A stretch of DNA of 64,000 nt from Roridomyces roridus (taxonomy: Eukaryota > Basidiomycota > Agaricomycetes > Agaricales > Mycenaceae), in contig JARKIF010000037.1 of NCBI GenBank assembly GCA_029378245.1, positions 62,001-126,000 on the forward strand, written 5' to 3'. Of the stretch, positions 34,021 to 45,963 are shown one piece after another; position 1 is the first letter of the stretch; every line of letters starts with the position of its first letter. The notes under the pieces were generated by a model. That model did no database searches. It saw nothing but the letters and a program-made list of their open reading frames with translations, and was not told the DNA's origin. The translations under genes and the position numbers were made by a program.

Positions 34021-34609
34021 TGAGTCAGCCCACGTACTAAATCGGCTGTGTCGATGCCTGATCACGTGTGTGAAGCCGACAAGCCGATCTTCGGAATGGA
34101 AAGCAAATCCTTTTCGAAATTTCCCCATGGACGAGCCGGAGCTGCCGAGTCCACAAAGGAAGGAGTTCCGAATGTTCTTAATGCCGGAAACCAACGGCTG
34201 CATGGATGGATTGATTGAGAGTCCAAGACGCGCCTTGAAATGAATCAAATGATGTTGAATTCAGAATGTGTTCTTCCATCGCTCAGCGAGTAAGGCTCGC
34301 GCCGGCACCTGCTCACTGGGCGTCGCGTGGTCGAATTTCAATCAGTCCCGTATACGGACGCCGTAATGAGTTCCCGCCAAGACGCCGGAGTTGATGTTTC
34401 GCACCTTGATTTCCAGGAAAGCACTCCGAGCGTGTAATTGTTTCAAGGCGTGAGTGAAAGCAAAGCCAGAGATCCATATCCCCAGTCAATTAGGCAGCAA
34501 GTAGCTACATATCCCAAAGAGTTAAAACATCTATCATCTATTGAGCTGTCTTGTCATGTCAGCTCGGGGGGAGCGCGGAGTGAATTTCACACACGAGAAC
34601 GCACCAGTT
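34021..34609. other. Intergenic
   Basis: No gene or clear repeat recognised. Confidence 0.4.
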
Positions 34610-34933
34610 TCAATGTCCCATCTCCACATCCTCCAATCTGCGTGTAGTCCCCACCTCGTCGTCCAACATAGTAGGATCCGCGGGCATGTAATGGCGAAAC
34701 ACGGTAACGACGCCCTCCGTCACCGGGAGGACGACGCACGTAAACGCAAAGGAGACTCGCAACGCCTGGAGCGCGTCGACAGGGTATCCGAGGAGAGGGA
34801 GGATACAGATGAGGAGGATCGCTGCGGTTAACGCGCAGACGAGTAAGTCGAGGAGCATGCGGAGGCCCCAGATGGTCCATGGCTTGGGGGCGTCGGTGGG
34901 TGGGGGATTGTGGGGAAATGTACCGTAGGCCAT
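34610..34933 (-). CDS. Small two-TM protein, 107 aa
   Basis: An uninterrupted frame from ATG at 34933 (MAYGTFPHNPPPTDAP) has two hydrophobic segments, LLDLLVCALTAAILLICILP and an ALRVSFAFTCVVLPV-type helix, then a short acidic tail. No family recognised. It might be an intact small membrane protein or the 3' part of a larger gene. Confidence 0.45.
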   Translation of the reverse strand: MAYGTFPHNPPPTDAPKPWTIWGLRMLLDLLVCALTAAILLICILPLLGYPVDALQALRVSFAFTCVVLPVTEGVVTVFRHYMPADPTMLDDEVGTTRRLEDVEMGH

Positions 34934-35205
34934 AGGGCAGATGGTCGTCTGGGACAAGGGACGCAGGCGGGTGATAAAATCACCACGGCAACCTTTCCGA
35001 ACGGAGCTTTTGCCGTAGGCTTGGCTTGGCGTTTGATCGCTAGAAAGAGATTACTTATAATATGCCGACCGAGGAAATTACGCATTTTTGCCTCACTGGC
35101 ATACAGACATACCCGTCAATCCCGCCCCCGGGCATTTAAAGGTAGAACCATGTTTTCTAGTGCATTGAATCGCTGGTACATTCGACATTACAAGCGTCGC
35201 TCAGG

Positions 35206-35330
35206 GACGCTCGAGTACGCTCGGTGTTTTAGTCAACATTGAACAACTGGTTGCGGCTCGGGTTGGCTCGCCCGGCATCTCCTTTTGAACCCGCATATGT
35301 ACGTACGGGAAGACCCACAATGATTTTCGA
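35206..35330. repeat. Dispersed repeat R1, copy 1
   Basis: Shares with 38503-38643 an ordered series of blocks: ctcgagtacgc, ttttagtcaacattg, cccggcatctccttttg, aacccgcatatgtacgtac, ggaagacccac. Confidence 0.75.
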
Positions 35331-35595
35331 AATGCAACGTGGCGGAAATAAATTCAGTGCCACCGCTCGAGTACCAGTCGGTCGCTGGCATGGCTATCCT
35401 GAGGCAGCCGAGGATCAAGAACCTGCGTAGATATGAGCCGGAGTCGGAGTCGGAAACCGCGCCCCTCGCGGCGCCTGTTCGATTCAGGCATACGTCACTG
35501 GGCTTTTGCGTAATCATGACATGCGCAATGGCCGTACTCAGATGTTCGCGGTGACTCGCTGGAAGATGAGGCAGTCCGAGCTGTTGTGTGCTCAC
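35326..35595. repeat. Dispersed repeat R2, copy 1
   Basis: Matches 39838-40107 in the same orientation; shared blocks are aatgcaacgtggcggaaata, gcctgttcgattcagg, gcgcaatggccg, actcagatgttcg and gcagtccgag. It contains a perfect T-arm-like hairpin, gcctg/ttcgatt/caggc, near 35478. Confidence 0.75.
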
Positions 35596-36857
35596 TGATC
35601 AAGCTTTCAGGCTAGTGGGGAGCAGAAATAACTACTCGGTCTGCCGGACGCGGCCCACCAAGTGATTAGTCCAAGATTAGTCTCTGTAAGAGTACGATCA
35701 GATCAGTGACGATCAAAGATGTACTGATATGATCCAAGTGATGGGTGATATCCGTGACATGTACCGCTCCACATCTTCGCCTAAGGCCTTCGACATCCAC
35801 CCCCAATCCATGTAGAAGACTCAGTCGTCAATGGGAAACTACTGCTCTCTAGGGCAGAATTCGCTCGCTGCCACCGGAGGCCCTTGACGACTCTGGGCTC
35901 TGGTCTCTCTTTCCGGAGTGCCTTCACAGCAGATTCTGATGATCTCACTGATCTTCCTCTGCGATTCTATCCCTCGTCTCCACCAGTCAAGACGCCCGTC
36001 CCCACCGCCTTAGACCTACTCTTGGTCCGCGTCCCACACTGTCCCCCAGTTGCTGATACCACCAAATTGACAATTGACTCCCCTCGAATCATATCAACGA
36101 CAGCGGAGTTAGAACTGTGACCACACCGCTTTCGACCAAATGAAACCATGCATTCTCTGCGGGATGGCGGATCGCGTTGCGCAGTTGAACACCCAGACGA
36201 TCGATGAGGCCTGAAGCCTGAGGGATTTCCCCCCGGACTATACAGCGGCATAGGTCAGACTCTTGTTTCTTGCTCTTCACTTTTGGGCGCTTTCTAATTG
36301 TAGCTCTTTTTTCCATTCTCGGACGCTGGTCCTTCTGACGATGCCACGACACTCCACATGTGCTACACTGCCGTTCCAGCTGTTAGATTTGCTCCCGCCA
36401 TCTTGACCTCAGCGCCAATAGATGAACAGTCTCAAATCACGCCACCACCCCCCACTTCGATTCCCACTGCAGAGCCGCATGACCCCTTCTTCCTGTGCGT
36501 CCAGAAATGGGCTCGTGCGAGCAGCGATTTCGAGGTCACGAACTGGAACCTTACCCGGCATAGGTATTGTTCCTCGCTGGACGGCGTTGTTCTCAGCGCT
36601 TTCTCTAGTGTTCGCAAACTTCTCAAGGTCTATTTATCCTCGACCGTCGTCTATCGTTCCGGAACACCTTCATAGCCTCAGGTTCAGGGGAACATTGCAT
36701 CCGATCTGAAACTCCCGAGTCCCAGATGTTCTTCTGCGGTTTCGAACGCGCTGTCCCACGCTGGACATGTGCTCTTGGATGCCCCCCTTTATACCCCGCA
36801 ATAGTCTTCATTCTATCATATTAGGTGACACCGCTCCTTTGACATCTACATCGTACT
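35596..36857. other. Intergenic
   Basis: Several short open frames on both strands, none matching a family; likely includes the upstream region of the CFEM gene, with tttatac at about 36788. Confidence 0.4.
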
Positions 36858-37948
36858 ATGGTTTTCAAACGTACGCCCAGCCCTTCTCCCTGCGTGCAAA
36901 GATGCGCTGGATCGAGCAACCAGTTCGAGCGAACTAACTGTAACCCATCGTACGTCCCGATATCCTCTAGTCCTGGCAACGACTGAGTCGGTACAGGGAT
37001 AGCGCTTGCCTTTGTCTCAGCGGCAGATTTGTCGCGGCTGTTGAGGATTGCGTCGCTGTGACCTGTCCGAATGAACTCCCCACCGCGGCGAGATCTCTTC
37101 GCGCGCAGTGTGTCACGGCTACTCGTGAGTCACATTCCCCTTCGAATATCAGTTATCTGGCCGCTGACAGCTTGCGCAGATTCTCTCCTCAATCCAAGGC
37201 AAGATGCTGGAGGTGCGTCTGACGAGCTCTTTAACCCAAGTAGCGTACTTATTCGAGCGTACAATCCACAGGCACTGCACCTCCAGTTCCCGGCCCCACC
37301 GGCATAACACCGTTACCAAGTCCCGCCCCATCTCACACAGCCGCCATCGCTGGCGGCATTGTTGGCGGCCTAGTCGCTGTTGCTCTAATTGCGCTGACTG
37401 TATGGTGCATGCGCGGGCGCATCCGTCAGCGTTTCGAGCGTGTCCCTCCTGCAACCTCTCCCTCTCCGGCTCAGGCCGGCACTCCCCTGGCTGCTGACAG
37501 GATGGAGCTGACCCGCGATGGGTCGACGCTTGCTCTCGACCGCCCCGTGCCTCCTGCAGTGGTCGCATCGCAGGTCGAAATGTGGGAAAAGATGGGCTCT
37601 AGGACCGGTCGTGAATATGGATCAGGCGCTGGTGGATCCTTCTCGTCTCTCCCCTCTTCTTCAGGCGCAGGCGCGGCCCGCGTTCCGGATAAAGAACCGC
37701 AAATTGATTTTGGGTCGCTATTGTGGAATAATTCCACAGTGGCGCCGGCGGAAACGCCGCGTACGCACGATCCAAATGCGTCTATCGCTGCCAGTGGTGG
37801 CTCAGGTTCAGCAAGCACCAGCCTTCCCACAACTCCGCAACCAGATCCTGCGACTGCCATACAACTCCGCGTTATGACGGATCGTGTCGCGCAGCTGGAG
37901 GCGGCTTTGAGTGCGCGTACTGAGCTGCCGCCGAACTATACTCAGTAG
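36858..37948 (+). CDS. CFEM-domain single-pass membrane protein, 309 aa, 4 exons
   Basis: Exons 36858-36949, 36997-37124, 37180-37212 and 37272-37948 join in phase. Residues about 10-75 form a CFEM domain with exactly eight cysteines in the expected order: SPCVQRC, NC, SACLCLSG, EDC, VTCPN and QC. A Pro/Ser linker, one transmembrane helix (IAGGIVGGLVAVALIALTVW) and a long cytoplasmic tail ending in a short coiled coil follow. CFEM proteins bind heme or act at the fungal surface. The weak point is the start: the predicted N-terminus MVFKRTPSP lacks a signal peptide, so an upstream signal exon may be missing. No open frame shows the CFEM part without splicing. Confidence 0.75.
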
Positions 37949-38406
37949 CAGGCTCAGGGGTTGGTTAGTTCAGTGGAATCTTTCTGTGAAAAATGTAGTT
38001 TTTGCATTGATTGTTGTATTTATAAATTTACAAATACCAAATCCAGTGTCCACTTTGACTCATATTGAGACCGGAATCTGCCCTCGATCCTAAAGAACCA
38101 ATGTTTGATGGATTATCGCGGGAGGTAACCACTCGGCCCAAACTCAGCGATGGAGAGGGAAGAGGTAAGGTAAATTTTGCACGACAACGACGACATGCGA
38201 AGGACAAATTGCCCTTGGCTGCTGAAAGGGGGGAAAAATTCACGTCGTGCATTTGAAACTTCGACTGTTGAGCTTCAATACATGACCTACCTATCCGTGC
38301 CTTCCGGGTTCCCATCATGGCTCCGGATATCATTCGAGTTGAACGCTGGTACATCAATTCCAATTACTGCCTGTACGTTACCAGGGAAACTGCTCCGTGT
38401 CAATTC

Positions 38407-38463
38407 TCTGATATAAAGACCCGGGCAACGGCAGGCTGTTCGTTCGAATCACGCAGCATGCAT
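38407..38463 (+). repeat. tRNA-like repeat R3, copy 1
   Basis: ctgatataaagacccgggc ... gttcgaatc ... gcatgcat recurs at 40292-40349. It contains a B-box-like gttcgaatc on the plus strand. Confidence 0.65.
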
Positions 38464-38502
38464 GGAGGAAATATACGCGTCTTACGATCTTTTTGCGATT
38501 CG

Positions 38503-38643
38503 GTACTCGAGTACGCACGTCGCATCAGCGTTTTAGTCAACATTGGACAACTGGTGGCGGCCAAGTGGCGGCTCGGGGTGGCTCTCCCGGCATCTCCTTT
38601 TGAACCCGCATATGTACGTACTGGAAGACCCACGATGATTGCC
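38503..38643. repeat. Dispersed repeat R1, copy 2
   Basis: See the copy at 35206-35330; this one has a short extra block (gcggccaagtg) in the middle. Confidence 0.75.
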
Positions 38644-39837
38644 GAACCTTCGGTTTGGCTCTTTACAAGAATGTTGTCCTAGCACACAACACGTGACAAT
38701 TTCCTTTTCGGGACATCCTTAGACTGAGGAGACGAGTTTGCCCAGCACATTTCCCACGGTCTGGATTTGGGCGGACACGTGCGTCACCTTAGTCACCGCC
38801 CCAGTGCCGCCCCCGGCCCGCCTTCCTTCGACTCCCGACCCTTACACCAAATTCACACCGTGGCTCCCTGGAGTTTGGTCTATGGACGCCTTCCGCCTTT
38901 ACAAGCGGCTCCCAAGTGCCTCCGAATTTTGGCCATTTCACTTGCATTTCACGGTTCACCTGCTGTTGCTTGCTGGGTTGAATGTTCATGCTATTTCACA
39001 CTCGCTTGTTCCGAATAACCTTGCTGCAGCGAACCTCAATATTGTTTCTTGCCTTCTGTTCCCTTACTCTGATGCTCATCCGACAATGTCACATATGCCT
39101 CCGGGTCATCGTCGAGTCTAGGGCTGGGCACCGTACCGTAACGGACACGGCCGTAAAGGAAGACTCGACTCGAGTCTTCCAGTTATCAGGCTCTCAATGG
39201 TATTATCCGACTTCAAGTTGGACGAGGTACGATCGATCTCATTTTTGGCCGCATGCTTCAAATGCTTTGTGCTTGTCTCATGTCCTGCAGTCGGCACCAC
39301 GCAACGACACACTCTCCTCATGGCCCGCGACAACTCTGATCGGGGCCCCGCTACAACTTCAAGCTCGGTGAATACCCTCTCCTCTCTTTTATTGTTCTGG
39401 ACTGGTTCAGATGACCGGGTTAATACCACACAATCTGCCAAATTCTATGCCGTCCACGCCGTCCGGTCCCTCTTTGGGGATCACTGTCTAGTACATCTAC
39501 GCCGGCAACGGGCATGCAATGCTCCACGCCGCCCTCTCGCTTGCCTCTGTGAGCCGCTTTCGATTTGCGTTAACGGTCGAGCTGGGAAAGTACTCTTCAG
39601 AGGGTGGTCCTACGTCCAGCGCCAAGCACAGTAATGTAAAGGCCCGGGACTGCTTTTTCAGAATACATAGCTTGTCCTGCGGCACATATATCATACTTGA
39701 AATTTTCAACTCCCTTGGTCTCCTTAGTTCAGATCCGTCAGTGCTGAAGTCATTCATTAACTATGCTAGGTCAGCGTTGAGCAATTTCAAACTGCAGAAG
39801 GTTCGGCTTCTGCCGCGCGCGGCCCTATCCCAGAGTC

Positions 39838-40107
39838 ATTTTCGGAATGCAACGTGGCGGAAATAATTCAGTGCCCCTCGAATACCAGTCGGCCTATCCT
39901 GAAGCAGCCGAAGAGCAAGAACCTACGTGTGAACCCGGTGCCTGAGCGGACGTCGGATCGCACACCTCAGCCTGTTCGATTCAGGATAGGTCACTGACTG
40001 GGCAAAATCGATAGGCGACGGTTTTTTTGACCCTGCGCAATGGCCGCACTCAGATGTTCGTGGTGATTCGTCGGAAGATGGGGCAGTCCGAGCCGTTGTT
40101 TGCTTAG
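39838..40107. repeat. Dispersed repeat R2, copy 2
   Basis: See 35326-35595. R1 and R2 are adjacent at 35.2-35.6 kb but separated by 1.2 kb here, so this locus was split by later insertion or the two are independent units. Confidence 0.75.
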
Positions 40108-40291
40108 ACATCAGTGTGCACACCAACAGTGCACTCTCTGGAACGTGCTATATTCAAGAAGTTCCTCTCGTTCGATTCGGAATGTCCATCCCGTTGATCA
40201 AGACCCTTTTTTTGCGACCACGATACGGATAGATGGGTCGCTCATATACTCTCCGACATCAACGTTACAGCTAAGTACTGCTTGCTACTTC

Positions 40292-40349
40292 GCTGATATA
40301 GGGACCCGGGCAAACGGCGGGCTGTCCGTTCGAATCGGGCAGCATGCAT
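40292..40349 (+). repeat. tRNA-like repeat R3, copy 2
   Basis: Second copy of 38407-38463. Confidence 0.65.
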
Positions 40350-40676
40350 ATGGGTGGAACTGACGGTGACTCCGAGTGGCCATGGGGTTGCAAGTTCCGA
40401 GGTCCCCTGTGAGCAAGGAAGATTGTTTCTCGATAGATCCGTGTGGCACATAATTCGAAGGTAAGCGTGCGTGCTAATGGTGCCACTTCCGAGGAGTGCG
40501 AGTATGCACGGCTGTCGTTTGTTCGAATCAGCCCCAGCCAGTACAATTGATAACGTTGGTGTAACCTTTTGGGCCGGCGTTCAACGCCCAAGTCGTGATC
40601 AATAAATAATGCATCTACTAGCAATTTTGGTCTACATAACACCAGGCCATGCTAATTCTACACCTTCAGATCCCCA

Positions 40677-41356
40677 TTAAACCACCACGGCCGGCCGAAG
40701 CGAGTGCGCCTCCCCGCGACGCAACCTGTGCATCCTCTTCGACACCGCCGAGCCCCCAGAAACGAACCCACACCCAGTTTTCCCAGCCTGAGTCTGTGCA
40801 CCGACGCCAGAACAAATTCCCGAAGGTCCAGCACAGCACCCCGAGGCGCAGTCTGCAGCAGAGAGGCATTGCCCGCCGATGAATTGCGTGCCGACGCCGT
40901 TACCCACGTTCTTGGCGCCTGCGGGGTCGAAGGCGGGGCCTGCGTTGGCGGAGGTGGAGCTCGAAGTCGAAGCCGAGGTGGTAATGGACGGGGTAGAGGA
41001 AAGTGAGGGGGAAGGGGTGGAGGCGCCTGCGCCTGAAGTCACCGTGGTTGATGCAGCTACGCTCGTCACAGCGACACTCGAGGCGGCGACGCTACCAGTG
41101 GAAGCCGGAGGAGTCGATGCAACGCTAGCAGTGGAGCCAGACGCACTCGATGCGGCGGCAGTCGAAGTATTCCCAGCACCCGAGCCAGAACCCGTGCACG
41201 ATCCGCCGATATTCAAATCCAAACACGAGTAGAACGCGTTGGGCGTGTCCGCAATATTCCACCTCGCAAGGATCGTCTGCTGGCCCGTATACCCCTTCAA
41301 CGGAACCGTATGCGTCACACTTGCACGGCGAGGGCGGCGAGGGCGAAAATGGACAT
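40677..41356 (-). pseudogene. LPMO-like/Bas2-like secreted protein with the catalytic part deleted
   Basis: ATG at 41356 opens a signal peptide (MSIFALAALAVQ) that hits TGA at once. One base out of phase the frame continues as THTVPLKGYTGQQTILARWNI and NAFYSCLDLNIGG, the C-terminal strand region of a chitin-binding/LPMO-like domain. A long Ser/Thr/Ala linker follows, then a cysteine-rich domain (CLSAADCASGCC, GICSG, GCGF) resembling the biotrophy-associated secreted protein 2 type. The 130 or so residues that should carry the copper-binding N-terminal His are absent, and the join is out of frame. I therefore call a deletion derivative rather than an active enzyme. Confidence 0.6.
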
Positions 41357-43911
41357 TATCTGACGGAAGAGTTAGAAGGGAGCTTGGGGGGGACTGAGAC
41401 GCACAAGATCAGAGTTCAACAAAAAATCAGAAGCGATTGGAGTCGGAAGGGAGTGATCTGCGAGAGGTCAGAAAGGACGAAGAAGGCAATGGGAAACGCA
41501 CAGATATGAGCGCTCTTGAGTCGATAAAGGGACGGGCAAGTGGAATAAGAAGAAAACGTGATAGCGACGAGCGAATGTTGCGAACCGTTCTTATACCACG
41601 CGCATACAGAATTCTTCCGGTCCTCGAGGCAACGATGATTTGAACGAGTGGAGGAAAGCGCGTGCTTACGCGTCGATGTGTTTCGACCCATCGCGACGAC
41701 TGTCCATTGTATATACCCAAGCCCAGGGGGATGTCAAGCACTAAACCAGAGCCAGAGAGAGAGAGAAAGTAAATCCCGAGCCGACCGTCGTCATTCGATG
41801 CTCAAGAGTTACACCCACCTCGTGGCAAGAGAAATCCCAATGAGCAACTACAAACTTCGCGTCGGCGTCCATGGTTTGAATTGCCAATACCTCACCACAT
41901 GGTCTCGACTCTCCGACTTGGCGCACTCGAATGGTGTATCCGTCGTGAGGGAGGCGGACCGAGCCCCGCATCCAGACCAAGTCGACTGGTGAGCTCAGAG
42001 AGATTGTATATGCAGAGCAGCGCGGCATTCTTCCCGGTTCCGTGCTCCAGGAAGTCCAAGACCAGTGGCAAATAGCAATACCGAGTGACGTGGCCGGCTT
42101 CCCTACTACTTACGCCGAGATACCAAGCGCAGTCCGTCGTCCATGGAAAACGAGGGTCTTTGGAATATCGTCGTCAACGCAGGCCTGGCGATGAAACGTG
42201 GTGGCAACGTGGTGGTGGAGAGGAACTTGAAAGCCAAGAGAGAGGCTGTGCAGATGACATCATGATCGGGACTCCATCTTGGCATCGTGTGGATGATCGA
42301 GTTCGAAAATGTTTATTCCCGTGCGGCCGACGTGCGGCTCTTTCCTGGGTCAAGTTGGCATAAGTGGCTCACTGAGTAAAAGATACAGAGGAGCGCAGCA
42401 CAAGGTCGCACCCCGAATTGAACGGGATAGTGGGACCAGTTTGATCATGTACGCGTAACGCGTTGGATATACGCTGCTTTGACCAGCTCTGCTTGTGTGA
42501 ACAATTGGTAGCAAGGGACTTGAAAAGGGAAGGTCAGGCCACGCCGTGACAGCTATGGCCCGGCCCTCCTGTGGATGCGATATTGTGCAAAAAACTTAAA
42601 GCTGCTGACGTCTATATGAGGAAACCAACCCGGATCGAACGGAGTTGCTCATGAAGTTACACCAGGCCGCGGCTCTTTGGGCACCCATTGAGCTGAAGTT
42701 ACTCAACGTTACATATTTACATAAATCTGGGTCGTCACGAAAGGCCGAAGACAAATACGATGCCCAACGAGCTGGAAAAATATTCTCTGCTTGCGCGGTC
42801 GAGTACCTACGCCGAATCGAAGTCATTTTTCCACACGCGCTGCGGATGTCAGCCTGGCATCATGCACTGATGCAGGTAACGAGTCGAGGTAAAAAGAAAC
42901 AACTTCCCCATCTGGTACGGACGTCGCCAGTGAATTTGAAGTTTGAACCAACGGTGCCGAGTTGGGGAGAAGAGGACAACAATTTAGCCTGTCGAGTCGA
43001 CGTCTATACGATGTAGGTTTCCTCGGAGAATCCAACACTGGGCTGATCAGGGTGGAGTAGCGTGGAAGCGATTGAAATGTCTCTCCAAAGCTTGAATTCG
43101 CGGGCAAATTGGATATCACGCTCGTCCATCATGCCGTTGATCTGAAAGCGGTAAGGACCAAGTTGATCAACAGAGAACCCACGTCCGTCGTCAACGAGCT
43201 TGCCAAAAGAAATCCCCAAGGACGAGTACCTGCACCGAATTGCATGCGCGACCTTGCGAATCCGAATCTGCACCAAAGAACCAACGGATACGAATTAAGG
43301 CAAAAACACGTGCGGATTTTCGCCATGGACGCCAATGGAGTCGAACCAACGTGGCACAATATTGGATTCCTGGGAAGGCGAGTACTTGGAAGGGTCCCGC
43401 CTGACAATCATGAGCAATCGAGATGTAATCCCTCTCCTTGAAATCTTTGACAGATTTAGATTTGATATTGGGACTTGCCCAGGCACCACTTTTGCAGGTC
43501 GGAACTCGGTTGGTCGACTTCAGTATGACTTGATCGCTCGACGCAGTTCTGACTGAAAAAAAAAAAGAATTCAAGAGCTTGGACGGAGGTGTCGCCCCGG
43601 AATCGAACGGAAGACAACGCGCCGGATGAAGTCGTGTTAGGAATCCTACAGGACCCGGTGTAAACAGGACGAACGTCTTTGGCTTTCAAACCCTCCAAAA
43701 AATCGCCATGGTGGCCATAAACAACGCACCTCGTTGGATTCGAACCAGCGTAACATGGTAGCGGCCTACTAAGTATTGGAGGTCATGACGACGTTCGTCG
43801 GTCCTGTGTGAGGACAGCTAGACAGTCCATCTGAGTCGAAAGGTTCAACTTGGAGACAAAGTCTCTCAATGCAAGAAGAATATTGATACATAGTGAAGAT
43901 GAGACTCGACA
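41357..43911. other. Intergenic with tRNA-like elements
   Basis: No gene supported. T-arm/B-box-like motifs in minus orientation lie near 42411, 42632, 43337, 43599 and 43736. Confidence 0.45.
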
Positions 43912-44979
43912 TTAGAACGCCCACTTCTTTACGGTTTCCTCTGAATCATCATCATCGTACACTGCGGACGTAGACATGAGAACCGAAACTCACCGTGCGA
44001 TTTATCTATCCGACGCGCCACGAGTTCCGCGACGTCTGCGAGGTCGCTCTCCATGTACATAGCACAAGGCACGCAAGCCTTGATGGTCAACGCCACATCC
44101 TCCTCAATCGCAGTGATGCGTGCCAATACCGCTGTCGCTGCGGGAATCGCAGACACTTGGGGGCCTAGCCGCTCGATGTGAGCACGGAACCAACCGGCCG
44201 GTCGGACTGTATCCATCGAATCGACCGTCGGGCCACACTCGGCGCTGTGCCCGTCAAAAAGCCACCAGATGAGTGGGTCTCCATGCTCCCCGTGAGCCAG
44301 GGTCTCCGGGCGGTGCGGATCGTCTACGTGACGGGGGATGACGGTATCTCGGAGGATTCGAGCTGCGTCTTGTCCACACTCCCGATGGAATGCGTAGAGA
44401 TTTTGGAGATTGGCACCGGTGATGAGATGCAATTCGGGGAAGTGAAGACCGATGGGGGAGAGAGGGAGTCGTAGCGTGTGAACTGCGGCTTTTTGAGTCA
44501 GCGTCGGGAGTTTTCGGATGAGACCGATGGCAAAGAGGCGATGCGGATGCTCTTGCCAACGTGTCCTCTTGCAGCATCTCCGCGATGAGTGACTGCGCGT
44601 CAATGAACTGATACTTATGTGCGGCCTCGTGCACTGCCAGCACGCTGTCGAGGTCCGCAGCAGTGAACGAGTACTGCTGACGCGAGCGACCGGGGTAGGC
44701 GAGGCGCAAAAGTCGATAGAGCACCTCATCGGATTCGGGCAGCGAGAGGACAGGCTTTCCATCCCTCTGAATCTCGGTCGGAGGCGCATTGCCGGGAGGG
44801 AAGGCAAACATGCCGGCAAAGAATACAGACACGAAAGAGAGAATCTGCTTGTGGACGTGAAAATCGACGTGATTGCTGGATCGCAAGATCAAGTCGGATG
44901 GTGGATTGCCCGAGTCTGTAGCTGTCTGGCCACAGAAGGGCGCAGAGGCGTCTGTGAAGGGTGGATGGGCAGCGGACAT
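43912..44979 (-). pseudogene. BTB/POZ-domain protein broken by a 16-bp insertion
   Basis: ATG at 44979 (MSAAHPPFTDASAP). A BTB fold follows: SDLILRSSNHVDFHVHKQIL, then FFAGMFAFPPG and the LYRLLRLAYPG helix, about residues 30-130. The first frame ends soon after EMLQEDTLA. The rest of the family sequence (QEHPHRLFAIGLIRKLP and NLQNLYAFHRECG) continues one frame over. Between them GCAAGAG occurs twice 16 bp apart; removing one 16-bp unit restores EMLQEHPH. A final 53-bp intron (43993-43941) leads to a stop at 43912-43914. BTB proteins act as adaptors, often to cullin-3 ligases; this agaricomycete subfamily has no known role. Confidence 0.75.
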
Positions 44980-45089
44980 GGTGGTGCGGAAGAAACGCTG
45001 GCGTGTCACATGATCTAGCCATGCCGAGACTCTGCCGATCACTGACTGGCAAAGTCACTCGCGATACTAATACAATCTCCGCTTGTAAA

Positions 45090-45963
45090 TTACCAAGGAA
45101 CCTCCTCTGTGTTAATATCCCACGGCATGCCCCCAAACGTAGGCTTGAAGTTCCAGAACCGGCCACTACTCTTCTCCTTCGTCGCCCCATCAATCCTCGA
45201 CAAAATGCCAGGTACAACATCCTCAACCCTCATTGGCGCCTCGGGCAGCCCATTCGCTACAGCCGCCGGATTCCCCGTATCCGTCGCCACCCACCCCGGT
45301 GAGATCGCCAACGCAATCAAAGAGGGGTTCTCCGCATCGAGAGCCTTGACGATAAAGTTTGCAGCAGCTTTGGACGAGGCGTACGCGCTGTTTTTCATCG
45401 GCAGGAAACGTGCCATCGAGGCAGCCCCGGTGGATACGTACGCGAAGACGGGGATGCCGGTGGGTGATGCGAGGAGGAGCTCTTGTGCGGCTTGGTAGAG
45501 GACGATCGTGCCGAGCGTGTTGATCTCCCAGTGCGCCTTGTACTCGTCGAGCGGTGTCGTGGCTACAGGACCATAAAACTGTGCGACCCCTATACGTCAA
45601 GTGTGAATATTGAGGCAAGGGTACGCGTAGCATTATTGCGCACCTGCGTTGGCGATGATAACATCAAGTTGCCCGGCAATTTTCTCGATCTCAGCGACGA
45701 CCGCTTCGTTGTTCGCCTTGTCGTTGACGATGAACTTGATCGGATGAACGTTGGAGCGCTCGGCTGCCAGGTCTTTGAGCGATTGGGCGTCGGGATTGCG
45801 AGCACCGGCGAAGACGATTGTGTTTGGGCGTGCTGCGAGGATCGTGAGGAGGCCGAGGCCCATTCCACGGTTGGCTCCGGTTACTGGAGATCAGAGTTGG
45901 GGAAACTGGTTCAAAGTGCTAGAAGGAAACGGACGCACCGAGATAGACAGTGTTGCTCGACAT
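45090..45963 (-). CDS. Short-chain dehydrogenase/reductase, 254 aa
   Basis: Exons 45963-45939, 45883-45644 and 45589-45090. It has the N-terminal cofactor motif TGANRGMG (TGxxxGxG, residues 10-17), NAG at the end of beta-4, a VSTG strand with the candidate catalytic Ser, and YxxxK as Tyr158-Lys162 (NSAYASSK); then PGWVATDTG. A classical SDR with all catalytic residues, so an NAD(P)-dependent oxidoreductase, most like the carbonyl-reductase or sniffer-type group. The substrate is unknown. A TATA-like tataaag lies about 45 bp upstream on the minus strand (46008-46013). Confidence 0.9.

Larger units (their letters stand above)
37949..40676. other. Repeat-rich intergenic DNA
   Basis: Holds the second copies of R1, R2 and R3 and scattered tRNA-like motifs. 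Open frames at 38738-39121 and 39197-39634 match nothing I know. Confidence 0.45.

Noticed and set aside
43004..43276. 90-codon minus-strand frame ending LHPDQPSVGFSEETYIV
   Set aside because: Reads somewhat like protein but has no family match, and a tRNA-like motif starts 60 bp beyond; not enough to call a gene.
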